Assembly (NCBI GenBank): GCA_963780825.1
Contig: CAWADL010000010.1
Coordinates: forward strand, 372,001-436,000
DNA: 64,000 nucleotides
From: Roseiarcus sp963780825
GTDB lineage: Bacteria; Pseudomonadota; Alphaproteobacteria; Rhizobiales; Beijerinckiaceae
Direction of reading: 5' to 3'
The position numbers were made by a program, and so were the translations under genes. This document shows, in pieces, positions 36,189 through 45,780 of the stretch. Under the pieces are notes generated by a model. That model did not search any database. It was not told the DNA's origin and saw only the letters and a list, made by a program, of their open reading frames with translations. Position 1 is the stretch's first letter. The number at the start of each line of letters is the position of its first letter.

Positions 36189-37113
36189 ATGCTGACGGCG
36201 CAACTCCTCAACTCAACGCTCGTGCAAACGACGCCGCTGCTGCTTTGCGCCCTGGCCACGCTGATCACCAGCCGCGCCAACATTCTCAATGTCGCCGTCG
36301 AGGGAATGGCTCTGGCGGCTGCGTTCGCCGCCATCGCTGTTGGACAGGCGACCGACAGCAGCGCGCTTGGGCTTCTGGCCGCGCTGATCGCCGCCACCGC
36401 GATGGCGTTTCTGTTTGGCGCCGTCGCGATCGGCCTCGGCGCCGATTTCATCGTCGCCGGCCTCGGGCTCAATATTTTGGCGGACGGAGGCGCGCTCTTC
36501 CTGCTCGAAGAAGTCTATCAGGATCCCGGCGGCCTCAGGCCTGACCATTTTCCTGATTTGTGGCGCGTGCCGCCGAACATGCTGACGGAAGTCCCGTTGC
36601 TGGGCGGCGCGCTGGAAGGTCAGAGCGTCATCGCGCTGGCCGCGCTGGCCGCTGTGCCGCTCGTGCGCGGTCTTCCTTTATCGCACGCCGATCGGCTATC
36701 GCGCTGAGCGCGGTTGGCGAGGACGAGGCGGCGGCCGCCGCCGCGGGCGATGCGCGCGGCGCGCATCAAGATGCTCGCCGTGCTGATCAGCGGGGTGCTT
36801 TCCGGACTCGCCGGCGCGCAACTGGCGATGGACAGGCTTGCATTTTTTCCTGCCTGAAATGACCAGCGGGCGCGGCTTCATAGGACTGTCGGCTGCGCTG
36901 TTTGGCGGGGCCGAGCCTTGGCCGACAGCGGGGGCCGCTTTCCTATTTGGACTTGCGGGGGCGCTGGGCGACCGACTTCAGACCTTCCAGCTGCCCTCGG
37001 AGTTCGTCCTCATGGCGCCCTATGTCGCGGCCTTGCTGGCGCTGACCATCGCCCGCTGGCGCGCCGCGCGGCGCGCAAGGCCGGCGCCACATCGGAGGAA
37101 TCAACAAACATGA
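36189..37113 (+). CDS. Nucleoside-type ABC permease (YufQ-like), second system, frameshifted
   Basis: About 307 residues. It starts MLTAQLLNSTLVQTTPLLLC; the core is TSRANILNVAVEGMALAAAF near residues 28-47. Frame changes near 36690, 36755 and 36835 disrupt the middle; the end resumes as MTSGRGFIGLSAALFGGAEP and finishes near HRRNQQT. It pairs with the YufP-like permease. Its 3' end overlaps the start of the nucleoside hydrolase (ATG at 37110). Confidence 0.78.
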
Positions 37114-38063
37114 AAATCGTGCATGACTGCGATCCTGGCAATGACGACGCGCTCGCGATCCTCGCGGCGCTGCGGATCGCCGGAACCTTGATCTGATCGC
37201 CGTGACGACAGGCGCCGGACATCTTGCCGCCGATCGCACCGCCCGCAACGCGGCCATCACGCTGGCGATCGCCGGCGCGTCGCACGTCCCTGTCTTTGCC
37301 GGCGCCGAGGTTCCGCTCGTTCGCGAGCGGCTGATCGCGGCCGTGCTGGACGAAAACGAAGGCCTCGATCGCGATCGTGGCGAACTTCCCGCTGTCCTGA
37401 TCGAGACGGGTCGCCAATCTGCGCAGGCGATCGCGGAGCTTGCCTTCCGCCATGAGGAGCTGGTTGTTGTCACGACCGGCCCGCTCACCAACCTTGCCTT
37501 GGCGCTGCGGCTGCGCCCCGAAATCGCCACGCAGATCGCGCGCGTGGTGATCCTCGGCGGCGCCTGGGGGCTTGGCAACAAGACGGCGGCGGCCGAATGG
37601 AACATACTCTGCGATCCCGAGGCGGCGCATATCGTGTTCGCCTCAGGCGCGCCGATCACGCTGGCGCCGATCGATTCCGCCGCTCAAGTGTTGATAGGTC
37701 CCGATCTGGTCGAGTGAGGCGCGGGCGATCGGCGGACGCGTCGGCGCGTTCGCGGCGGAACTCCTTTCCTCGTTGCGATCGACACACAGGCCGGGACCAA
37801 TGAAGACGGCTGACGCGCCGCTCAACGATCCCCTGGCGATCTTGATAGCCGCGCAACCTTCTCTGGCCAAAACGCTGAAGGCGCGCGTTGAGGTCGAACT
37901 TGCAGGCCGCCACACGTACGGGCGCACGGTGATCGATTTCGCCGGCCGGACAGGCCTGCCGCCGAATTGCGATGTGGTTGTCGAATACGACGCGGGCGCT
38001 ACAGTGTCCGCCTTTCTGTCCGCGCTTCGCCGCGTCGCTGATCAACAAAAGGGCCAGCTATGA
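37110..38063 (+). CDS. Nucleoside hydrolase (IunH family), second copy, frameshifted
   Basis: About 317 residues. It begins MKIVHDCDPGNDDALAIL, a clear DxDxGxDD calcium and ribose site. After two extra bases near 37180 it continues LDLIAVTTGAGH, LVVVTTGPLTNLALALRL, VVILGGAWGLGNKTAAAEWN and CDPEAAHIVF. An extra base near 37715 precedes the last part, VELAGRHTYGRTVIDF. Splits nucleosides brought in by the adjacent importer. It is divergent from the copy at 22802, so probably of different specificity. The stop overlaps the hydrolase start (ATGA). Confidence 0.82.
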
Positions 38064-38804
38064 TTGTTCCGCTCAACGTCATGCGTTGGGGCTCTCCAGA
38101 CGCTCCGCGCACGGTTGTCGCGCTGCACGGCATCACCGGCAATGCGGGCGCGTTTGGGCTGCCAGGGCGCGCTCCTCGCGGAGCGAGGCTATCGCGTGCT
38201 CGCGCCAGATATGCGCGGCCACGGGGAAAGCGCGCGCGGCGACGGCGACTTCTCGACGGCATCGCTGCTCGCCGACATCGCGGCGAGCGTTCCGACAGCG
38301 CCGGACGTGCTGATCGGCCATTCGTTCGGCGGCTATTTGGCGCAGGCGGGAGTGTTGGCGGGTGTTTTCCAGCCGCGTGCGCTGCTGTTGGAGGATCCGG
38401 TCTCTCACTTCGCGGACAAACAATCTCCCCAGGAGATGCTGGCCTGGGACGAGGCCAATCTTCCCCACGACATCGAGGGGTTGATGCGGTTGAACCCAAA
38501 ATGGTCGCGCCGCGACGCGGCGTGGAAACTGTTGTCGCTCGAACAGATCGACTTCGCCGATGCGCGCGCAGCGTTCGCCGGCAACGCGCCGTGGGATCTA
38601 CGCCCGCACGCCGCCGAGATTTCGCGACGACAGCCAACGGTCTGGATCCTGCCGAAGACGAGTCGGTTCATACCTACGGTTGATCAGGAACGACTGCGTC
38701 AAGACGTCGGCGACGCGTCGGTGGTTGTCCTCGACCACGTCGGACACAGCGTGCACCGCGACGATGTCGAGGCTTTCGTTGGAGCTTTGGAGCTCCTAAA
38801 ATAA
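38060..38804 (+). CDS. Alpha/beta-hydrolase fold protein, frameshifted
   Basis: About 247 residues starting MIVPLNVMRWG. It has the oxyanion HG motif (VVALHGITGNAGAFG), the DMRGHGES segment, the nucleophile elbow GHSFGG near residue 96 and a C-terminal DHVGHSVHRDD carrying the catalytic His. One extra G near 38160 shifts the frame. It is the last gene of the second nucleoside operon and could remove an acyl or ester group from a modified nucleoside before hydrolysis. That is speculative. Confidence 0.8.
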
Positions 38805-38838
38805 CCGCCTTGTCGGCAGCCTTATTGACATAACGGCC

Positions 38839-38947
38839 CGTCATTGCGAGCGAAGCGAAGCAACCCAGCCGTCGTGCGCACATAGAGTTGCCGACCTTCA
38901 ACTGTCGTGCGTCGCGCTGGATGGCTTCGCTTCGCTCGCAATGACGG
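38839..38947. repeat. Palindromic HCERSEAIQ-type repeat, copy 3
   Basis: The left arm CGTCATTGCGAGCGAAGCGA starts at 38839; the inverted right arm GCTTCGCTTCGCTCGCAATG ends near 38943. It occupies most of the gap between the second nucleoside operon and the ROK cluster. Confidence 0.85.
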
Positions 38948-39016
38948 GAAGGCGGCTTGGAGGCCAGGAAAGCGGTTAGGCTTGGTTTTGGCCCGACGGT
39001 TCGGCGCACGCAACCG

Positions 39017-39064
39017 TTGACACCGAGGAATACTCATGTTTAGTTCGTTCGAGGTCCGAACTAA
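39017..39064 (+). promoter_or_regulatory. Promoter with overlapping palindromic operator before the ROK gene
   Basis: TTGACA at 39017-39022 is followed after 17 bases by TTAGTT at 39040. That -10-like hexamer lies inside a perfect inverted repeat, TTAGTTCG (39040-39047) and CGAACTAA (39057-39064), with a nine-base spacer. The layout suggests autorepression by the ROK protein and favours the downstream ATG at 39066 as the true start. Confidence 0.6.
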
Positions 39065-39065
39065 T

Positions 39066-40277
39066 ATGAGCAAAGAACCCTCCTCCCTTTCCAAGCAATA
39101 TTCGCGACGCGTCGTCGCGGAGACGTTGCTGCGAAACGCGCCGCTCTCGCGCGCGCGGTTGGCGCGGGAGACGGGGCTTTCCAAACAGACCATGTCGTCG
39201 GTGATTGCGGAGCTCGAGGCGGAAGGTTGGGTTCGCCCGATCGGCTTGTCCAAGGGCACGATCGGCCGCAGCGCCGTCAGCTATGATCTCGCCCACGACG
39301 CCGCGGTGTCGATCGGCGTCGATCTCGGCGGCACGAAAGTTTCTGTCGCGCTCGCTGATCTCGTCGGCAGGAGTTTGGCCGAAGCCACGGAGCCGACGGA
39401 CAGCCGCGGCGGTCTTCATGTCTTTCGGCAGACATTGGCGATGGCGCGCCGCGCGGCCGCGAGCCAACGCATCGATTTCGCTCGTGTTCGCAGCGTTGTC
39501 GTGGGAATGCCGGGAGTCGTCGATCCGGAGACGGGCTCCGTCGAGTTTGCGCCCAACATTCGCGGGTTGGCGGCGCTGAGCGCCCCGCGCGCGCTGGCGG
39601 ATCTGTTCGGCCAGCCGGTCGTCATCGAGAACGACGTCAATCTCGCGATGCTCGGCGAAGCCTGGCAAGGCTGTGCGCAGGGCGCCGAGAATGCCGCCTT
39701 CTTGGCGATAGGCACTGGCGTCGGCGTCGGACTGATCATCAACCGGCAGCTGGCGCGCGGCGCCAGAGGCGCGGCGGGGGAGGTCGCCTATTTGCCGATC
39801 GGCGGCGATCTCGACAGCGCGGAAGCCAGGCGGGTCGGCGCGTTCGAGTTGGACGTTGGCGCCTCGGGCATCCTGCGGCGCTACCACGATCAGAGCCCGA
39901 CGCGCGCCGGCAGCGTGCGTGAGTTGTTTGATCGAATGGAGAACAACGACGCGGCGGCGCTGGCGGCGATCGAAGGCGCCGCGCGCTCGCTCGCGCTCGC
40001 GATCACCGCTTTGTCGGCGATTATCGATCCGGAGCTGATTGTGCTTGGCGGCAGCGTTGGCATCCGTCCGGAACTGGTCCAACGGGTCAAGGCGGCGATG
40101 CCGACTTATTTTTCGCGCGCGGCGGACATCCGTGTCAGCGCGCTGGGCGCGCGCGCCGGGCTGGTTGGGGCGCTGTCGCTGGCGGTCAACCGACTGCATA
40201 ATGCGCTGTTCGGCATGTCCGGCCTGCCGGGCGAGCTCAGCCTGCCGGGAAGCCTTCCGCGGAGGGCGGCGGCATGA
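39066..40277 (+). CDS. ROK-family transcriptional regulator (NagC/Mlc-like)
   Basis: A 403-residue regulator with an N-terminal winged helix (LLRNAPLSRARLARETGLSK, then QTMSSVIAELEAEGW, residues 19-55) and a ROK sugar-kinase-like domain with IGVDLGGTKVSVAL, VIENDVNLAMLGEAW and IGTGVGVGLIIN. The usual CxCGxxGC zinc motif of NagC is not seen; the region reads YLPIGGDLDSAEARRVG instead, so it may lack zinc. I start it at 39066 because the inverted repeat and -10 region cover the 39036 start. It probably represses the operon that follows, in response to a sugar or amino sugar. Confidence 0.87.
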   Translation: MSKEPSSLSKQYSRRVVAETLLRNAPLSRARLARETGLSKQTMSSVIAELEAEGWVRPIGLSKGTIGRSAVSYDLAHDAAVSIGVDLGGTKVSVALADLVGRSLAEATEPTDSRGGLHVFRQTLAMARRAAASQRIDFARVRSVVVGMPGVVDPETGSVEFAPNIRGLAALSAPRALADLFGQPVVIENDVNLAMLGEAWQGCAQGAENAAFLAIGTGVGVGLIINRQLARGARGAAGEVAYLPIGGDLDSAEARRVGAFELDVGASGILRRYHDQSPTRAGSVRELFDRMENNDAAALAAIEGAARSLALAITALSAIIDPELIVLGGSVGIRPELVQRVKAAMPTYFSRAADIRVSALGARAGLVGALSLAVNRLHNALFGMSGLPGELSLPGSLPRRAAA

Positions 40278-41548
40278 GCTTTGACGCCGAACGCCTTGCC
40301 ACGCTTCGCGCGGCGCTCGATGAACACGAGGCGCTGGATCTGCTGAAGCGCGCGATCGCCGCGCGCAGCGTGACGGGCGAGGAAAGAGCTTTCGCGCTCA
40401 TGCTGGCCGAAGAGCTGCGGTCGCTCGGCTGCGAGGGCGTCACGCTGAAGGATTTTGCGCCGAACCGCCCGAATGTCTGGGGCCGGCTGCGCGGCGTCGG
40501 CGGCGGCCCGCGGCTTCTGCTCACCGGCCACACCGACACGGTGCACGTCAACGGTTGGGCGGAGCAATGGCGTGGCGCCCCTCAGGCGGACCCGTTTGGC
40601 GGCGCGGTGGTTGAAGGCGAGATCTGGGGACGCGGCTCGGGCGATCTGAAGGCGGGCATCTGCTCGACGCTGATCGCCGCCCGTCTCGTCAGCCGAGCCG
40701 GACTGAAACTGCCGCAGGAAATCCTGTTTGCTTTCGTCGGCGACGAGGAAAGCGGCGAGCCGGGAAGCGGCGTGAGCGCCGGCATGAAGGCGTTCGTCGC
40801 TGAGGCACAGTCGGGCGCCTTCGCGCGGCCGGAGGTCGCTGTTTATGTCGAGCCAACGCGGCTCAACGTCTACGCCGCGCAGATGGGCTTCCTGATCTGC
40901 GACATCACGATCACCGGCAAATCCGCTTATTTCGGCGTGCCCGAGCTTGGCGTCGACGCGTTGAAGGCCGGCCATGCCGTGTTGTCAGCGCTTTGGGCGC
41001 ATTCGGCCGAACTCGAGAAACAGGCGCCACATCCTTTGGTTGGTAGACCGTTCCTGCTGGTCACGTCGCTCTCATCCGGCGGCTATATCGCGGTTCCCGG
41101 CGAGTGCCGCATCAGCCTGATCCTCAAGTTGATACCTGGCCAGAGCCTCGATGACGCACGGGCCGCGCTGGAGCGCGCTGTCGGCTCGGCGCCGCTCGCC
41201 CCGGAAATTCGGATCGCTTTCGACTACCCCGCCGGTCGCGATCATCCGCTCGGCGGCACGCCGACGGAGACGTCGGAGATCGAGCCTTTCGTGCGACTGC
41301 TCGCCGAGGCGATGCGCAGCGTTCGGCCTGGACGCGGCGCCATCGAAGGCGCCCCCTATTGGTCCGAAGCGCCGTTCCTCGCCAACGCGCTGGGCGCGCC
41401 GACCGTGTATTGCGCACCCGGCGACATTCGCAACGCGCATACGCTCGAGGAGCGGGTCGAGGTTCAGGAATATTTCGACGGCGTCATCGCCTTCGCCGCG
41501 TTCCTCGCGGCGCTTGCCGAACAACCAAGGTCTCATGCAGGCGGCTAG
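40274..41548 (+). CDS. M20-family peptidase/deacylase (ArgE/DapE-like)
   Basis: A 424-residue dinuclear zinc hydrolase. Metal and catalytic residues are visible: LTGHTDTVHVNGW (His and Asp, near residues 83-92), GRGSGDLKAGI (bridging Asp), GDEESGEPGSG (catalytic Glu and metal Glu) and VEPTRLN. The family removes N-acyl groups or cleaves dipeptides. It is coupled to the ROK gene by ATGA and is followed by a sugar-type importer, so a deacylation step on an imported N-acyl compound is plausible. Confidence 0.87.
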   Translation: MSFDAERLATLRAALDEHEALDLLKRAIAARSVTGEERAFALMLAEELRSLGCEGVTLKDFAPNRPNVWGRLRGVGGGPRLLLTGHTDTVHVNGWAEQWRGAPQADPFGGAVVEGEIWGRGSGDLKAGICSTLIAARLVSRAGLKLPQEILFAFVGDEESGEPGSGVSAGMKAFVAEAQSGAFARPEVAVYVEPTRLNVYAAQMGFLICDITITGKSAYFGVPELGVDALKAGHAVLSALWAHSAELEKQAPHPLVGRPFLLVTSLSSGGYIAVPGECRISLILKLIPGQSLDDARAALERAVGSAPLAPEIRIAFDYPAGRDHPLGGTPTETSEIEPFVRLLAEAMRSVRPGRGAIEGAPYWSEAPFLANALGAPTVYCAPGDIRNAHTLEERVEVQEYFDGVIAFAAFLAALAEQPRSHAGG

Positions 41549-41578
41549 GTATGGCCGCATTTCCCAGGGAGTAGCGTC

Positions 41579-42644
41579 ATGAAACAAAGTTGGAAGCTTG
41601 CGACAGTCGCCGTGTCGAGCCTTTTGGCGCTGAGTGTTTCGGCCTTCGCGCGGCGAAACTGTCGGGCCCGGCGGCGAAAAGGCGACGCCCTCTACGGACA
41701 TCAAACTGAGCGACGCCGAAATCGCGAAGGTGAAGGACGGCAAATACAGCGCCGCTTTGCTTTGGCACACCTCGTCCGACTTCGTGAACGCGGTGACCGC
41801 CGGCGCCAAGGACGAGTTCGCCAAGCTCGGCGTTGCAGTCGTCGCGCAAACCGACGCGGGCTTCGACGCCGCCAAACAGAAGAGCGATGTCGAGACGATC
41901 CTCGCCAAGAAGCCGAGCGCCATTCTCGCGCTGCCGCTCGACCCCGTCACCTCCGCGGAAGCGTTCAAGCCTGCGGTCGCGAGCGGCGTCAAGATCGTCT
42001 TGCTGTCAAACAAACCGAAGGACTTTGTTCAAGGCAAGGATTATGTGACGATCGTCACCGACGATCTGTTCCAGATGGGCAAGCACGCGGCGGACGCGCT
42101 CGCCGCGTCGATCGGCAGACGAGGCAAGGTCGCCTGGATCTATCACGACGCCGCCTATTACGTGACCAATCAGCGTGACAACGCGTTCAAGACGACAATC
42201 GAGCAGGACTATCCCGACATCAAGATCGTCGCCACGGCGGGCATCACCGACCCCGCGCGCGCGGAAGATATCGCGCACGCATTGTTGCTAAAGAACCCGG
42301 ATCTCGACGGCATCTACGTCACCTGGGCGGAGCCGGCGGAAGGCGTTCTCTCCGCGCTTCGCGCCGCGGGCAATACCAAGACCAAGATCGTCACGCTCGA
42401 TCTCTCCGAGCCGATCGCGCTCGACATGGTGAAGGGCGGCAACGTCGTCGCGATCGTCGCCGACCAGGCTTATGAGCTCGGGCGTGCGATGGCGGAGGCG
42501 GCGGGCTATGGCCTCGTCGACAAAGCCGCTCCGCCGTTCGTGGTTGCGCCGGTGCTGACGGTCACCAAGAGCAACGTCGCGCAGGGCTGGCAGGAATCGC
42601 TGCATCGCGACGCGCCGAAGTCGGTGCTGGACGCAGCGAAATAG
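41579..42644 (+). CDS. Sugar-type ABC substrate-binding protein, frameshifted near the signal peptide
   Basis: About 354 residues. The signal peptide MKQSWKLATVAVSSLLALSV is followed, after a frame change near 41660, by TDIKLSDAEIAKVKDGKYSA and the RbsB-like core: ALLWHTSSDFVNAVTAGAKD, KKPSAILALPLDPVTSAEAF, DGIYVTWAEPAEGVLSAL and NVVAIVADQAYELG. Periplasmic-binding-protein family 4 type. It delivers the ligand to the permease at 42653. The ligand is unknown. Confidence 0.83.
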
Positions 42645-42652
42645 CAAGCGGG

Positions 42653-43627
42653 ATGGCCTCAGAGGCGCATGCGAGGAGAACGGGCTGGCCGGCGCTGATG
42701 GCGGCGCAATGGAGTCGCTATGTCATCTATGGCGGCTTCCTCGTCATCTTCTCCGCCTTCGCGATCATCCTGCGCGACGACGGCTTCGCAACCGCCTCCA
42801 ACCTGCTCAACATCGTACAGCAGACGGCGCCGGTGACGGTAATGGCGGTGGGAGCGACCTTCGTTCTCACAGCCGGCGAGATCGACCTGTCGATCGGCTC
42901 CATCGTCGCGGTAGCGGCGCTGCTCGGCGCCGTCGCGATGCGTGACATGGCGTGGCCGTTCGGCGTCATCATCGGTCTAGGGGCCGGCGCCGCGATCGGC
43001 GCCCTCAACGGCGCGTTGGTCGCCTATGCGCGGCTGCCATCCTTTCTAGTGACCCTCGCGACGATGGGTGTTTTCGCCGGCATCGGGCGACGGCTCACCG
43101 ATCTAAAGTCGATCCCAATCGAGAACGACGTTTTCAATGGCGTGTTTGGTTCCGGCTCGCTGTTAGGCGCCCCGGCGCTTGTCTGGTGGACGCTTGGGGC
43201 GACGGCGCTTGGATATTATGGGCTAGCCCAGTCCAAGTTTGGCGCCCATGTGCTGGCGACAGGCGACAATGCCCGCGCCGCGCGCGCGACCGGAATCGAG
43301 GTGCCGCGCCTGCGATTCCTCGTGATGACGATGAGCGGCGCGCTCGCGGGACTCGCTGGACTGCTGTACGCTGGTCGCCTGCACGGCGCGCGGTATACGC
43401 TAGGGGAGGGCGACCTGCTGACGGTGATTGCTGCGGTGATCGTCGGCGGCACGCGGCTCAATGGCGGTGAGGGCTCGATCCTTGGCGCGCTGGTTGGCTC
43501 CTGGTTGATGGGCATGCTCAACAATGGTCTGATCCTGATGGGTTATCAACCGTCGGACCAAATGATCGCGCGCGGCCTCATTATACTGGTTGCGGTGGCG
43601 CTCACGCTTCGCGACGCGGAGCGCTGA
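42653..43627 (+). CDS. Sugar-type ABC permease (RbsC family)
   Basis: A 324-residue permease with 8-10 hydrophobic spans; family hallmark VLTAGEIDLSIGSIVAVAAL near residues 68-87, and NARAARATGIEV in a cytoplasmic loop. It starts eight bases after the binding-protein stop. Intact. Its ATPase is encoded two genes on (44829), after the racemase-like gene. Confidence 0.9.
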   Translation: MASEAHARRTGWPALMAAQWSRYVIYGGFLVIFSAFAIILRDDGFATASNLLNIVQQTAPVTVMAVGATFVLTAGEIDLSIGSIVAVAALLGAVAMRDMAWPFGVIIGLGAGAAIGALNGALVAYARLPSFLVTLATMGVFAGIGRRLTDLKSIPIENDVFNGVFGSGSLLGAPALVWWTLGATALGYYGLAQSKFGAHVLATGDNARAARATGIEVPRLRFLVMTMSGALAGLAGLLYAGRLHGARYTLGEGDLLTVIAAVIVGGTRLNGGEGSILGALVGSWLMGMLNNGLILMGYQPSDQMIARGLIILVAVALTLRDAER

Positions 43628-43644
43628 AAATAGGAGGTTTCCCG

Positions 43645-44832
43645 ATGTTCCTCGATCTAACGCTGCGCCGCAACCCATCGCTGATCGAGCAAGCGATCGC
43701 GCTGCACCAGGCCGGAAAAATCCCCGCCAATTGCTACGTCATCGATCTCGACGCGGTCGAGCGCAACGCAGGCTTGATCGCCGGCGAGGCTGCCAAACAC
43801 GGCCTGAAGACCTTTGCGATGACCAAACAAATGGGCCGCAACGGCGACTTCTGCAAAGCCGTATTGAAAGGCGGAATTCCGGCCGCCGTCGTGGTCGACA
43901 TGGAATGCGCTCGCGCGTGCCATCGCGCGGGAATGCGCATCGGCCACATCGGACATCTCGTGCAGATCCCGCGTTACGAGGCGGCGGCCGCCGCCTCGCT
44001 GGCGCCGGATTACTGGACCGTATTCGCCGCGGAAAAGGCGGCGGAGGCGAGCGCGGCGAATGTCGCGGCCGGACGCGTGCAACCAACCTTGGCGCGCATC
44101 GTTGGGCCCGGCGACACGTTCTATCGCGGCCACGAGGGCGGCTTCGCGGCGGCGGATGTTCTCTCGGTCGCCGACCTGATCGACGCCGCGCCGGGTCTAA
44201 GGTTCGCCGGCTTGACGACGTTTCCGACGCAGCTCTACGACGCTGAAACACGCAAGGTGAAGCCCACGCCCAATCTGACGACGCTCACCAAAGCGGCCGA
44301 GGCTTTGGCCGCCAGAGGCCGCTCGCACATCGAAATCAACGCGCCCGGCACGACCTCGACCGAGATCCTGCCCATGCTGGCCGCCGCCGGCGCAACTCAA
44401 GTCGAACCTGGCCACGGGCTCACCGGCACGACGCCGCTGCATGCGGTCGAAGACCTGCCCGAGACGCCGGCCGTGGTCTACGTGAGCGAAGTCTCGCATC
44501 GCATCGGCTCGGAGGCCTTCTGCTTCGGCGGCGGCCTCTATATCGATCCCGTGTTTCCTGACTATCCGTTGCACGCGATTGTTTCGCGCGAGCCGACGGC
44601 GTCGCAGAAAGCGCTGAGGCCGGTGGAAATCCCCGCGGCCGCGGCGATCGACTACTACGGCATGATCCAGGACACGGCCGCGCAAGTCGGCGACAGCGTC
44701 GTGTTTGGCTTCCGGCCACAAATCTTCGTTACGCGCGCCTACAGCGTGGGTGTCGCGGGACTGTCGACCGGCGCGCCAAGAGTCTGCGCCATCCATGACG
44801 CGTTCGGCCGCGTGGCGGATTGGCCGCTTTGA
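43645..44832 (+). CDS. YhfX-like PLP-dependent amino acid racemase (alanine racemase fold)
   Basis: A 395-residue fold-III PLP enzyme matching E. coli YhfX along its length: start MFLDLTLRRNPSLIEQAI, the presumed PLP lysine in FAMTKQMGRNGDF (Lys61), HIGHLVQIPRYEA, FAGLTTFPTQLYD, the EPGHGLTGTTPLHA phosphate region, and RPQIFVTRAYSVGV near the end. YhfX has no settled substrate. It is embedded between the permease and ATPase genes of a sugar-type importer, so it probably acts on the imported compound or its deacylated form. Confidence 0.88.
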   Translation: MFLDLTLRRNPSLIEQAIALHQAGKIPANCYVIDLDAVERNAGLIAGEAAKHGLKTFAMTKQMGRNGDFCKAVLKGGIPAAVVVDMECARACHRAGMRIGHIGHLVQIPRYEAAAAASLAPDYWTVFAAEKAAEASAANVAAGRVQPTLARIVGPGDTFYRGHEGGFAAADVLSVADLIDAAPGLRFAGLTTFPTQLYDAETRKVKPTPNLTTLTKAAEALAARGRSHIEINAPGTTSTEILPMLAAAGATQVEPGHGLTGTTPLHAVEDLPETPAVVYVSEVSHRIGSEAFCFGGGLYIDPVFPDYPLHAIVSREPTASQKALRPVEIPAAAAIDYYGMIQDTAAQVGDSVVFGFRPQIFVTRAYSVGVAGLSTGAPRVCAIHDAFGRVADWPL

Positions 44833-45566
44833 CAGCGCCGGTTCTGTCGCTGCGCGATATTCACCGCAGCTTCGGCGGCGTAACGGCGGTCGAGCGTTTC
44901 TCGCTTGACCTTCACGCCGGTGAGATCGTTGCGTTGGTTGGCGACAATGGCGCCGGCAAATCGACGTTGGTCAAGATCGTCGCCGGCGTGCAGCCGCCGA
45001 CCAGCGGGCAAATCCTGATCGACGGCGAGGAAGTTCACCTGCGTGATCCCAAGGCCTCGCAGCAACGCGGCATCCAGGTGGTCTATCAGGACCTGGCGTT
45101 GGCCGAGCGCCAGCCTGTCTACATGAATCTGTTTCTTGGCCGCGAGATCGCCCAACCCTGGCTCGGCCGTCTCGATCGCCGCCGCATGATCGCCGAGACC
45201 GAGCAACTGATGCAATCTCTCGACGTGCGCATCCCTTCGGCGCGCGCGGCGGTGCGTGACCTCTCAGGCGGTCAGCGGCAGGGCGTCGCGATTGCCCGCG
45301 CCACGCATTGGGCGACCAAGCTTGTCTTGATGGACGAACCGACTGCAGCGCTCGGCGTGGCGGAGACCGAGCGGGTCGAGCGGATCGTCGAAAGCTTGAA
45401 AGCGCGCCGTCTCGCAATCATGATTGTGAGCCACAATCTTGATCAGGTTTTCCGGCTCGCCGATCGCATCTGCGTGCTGCGACGCGGGCGACAGATCGGC
45501 GTCCGCGAGGCCAAGAGCGTCGAGCGCAACGAGATTGTCGCGATGATTACCGGGCTCGCGAAATGA
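44829..45566 (+). CDS. Sugar-type ABC ATP-binding protein, single domain
   Basis: A 245-residue ATPase with Walker A GDNGAGKST near residues 38-46, VVYQDLALAERQPVYMN, the signature LSGGQRQGVAIARA and Walker B LVLMDEPTAALGV. Unlike RbsA it has one domain and must dimerise, as in the FrcA type. I prefer the TTG start at 44829, which overlaps the previous stop as TTGA (MTAPVLSLRD); TTG at 44820 is also in frame. Confidence 0.87.
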   Translation: MTAPVLSLRDIHRSFGGVTAVERFSLDLHAGEIVALVGDNGAGKSTLVKIVAGVQPPTSGQILIDGEEVHLRDPKASQQRGIQVVYQDLALAERQPVYMNLFLGREIAQPWLGRLDRRRMIAETEQLMQSLDVRIPSARAAVRDLSGGQRQGVAIARATHWATKLVLMDEPTAALGVAETERVERIVESLKARRLAIMIVSHNLDQVFRLADRICVLRRGRQIGVREAKSVERNEIVAMITGLAK

Positions 45567-45780
45567 AACACCGGCTAACGGGCAAGGCGTTCTGGAGGTT
45601 TTGATCGACAACCGCCCGTTCCCATTCTCGCAGCAACGATCTGGAATGGCTCTTCGCCGAACGACCGTGCCTACCACAAATCGCCGCCCACCTCTGCGCC
45701 TGCCATTACGCCGAGGCGAGCTGATGATAAGAACGATCAAACATCGAAGCCTTATCGCCACCTAACTCCGGGCAATTAGC
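45567..45780. other. Intergenic gap with a short unexplained open frame
   Basis: No recognised gene. One plus-strand frame from about 45611 to 45724 stays open and reads NDLEWLFAERPCLPQIAAHL then CACHYAEAS before a stop. It has no clear start and may be the remnant of a gene or chance. Confidence 0.25.

Noticed and set aside
39036..39065. N-terminal MFSSFEVRTN extension of the ROK regulator
   Set aside because: This stretch is the palindromic operator and overlaps the -10 region, so it is more likely untranslated.
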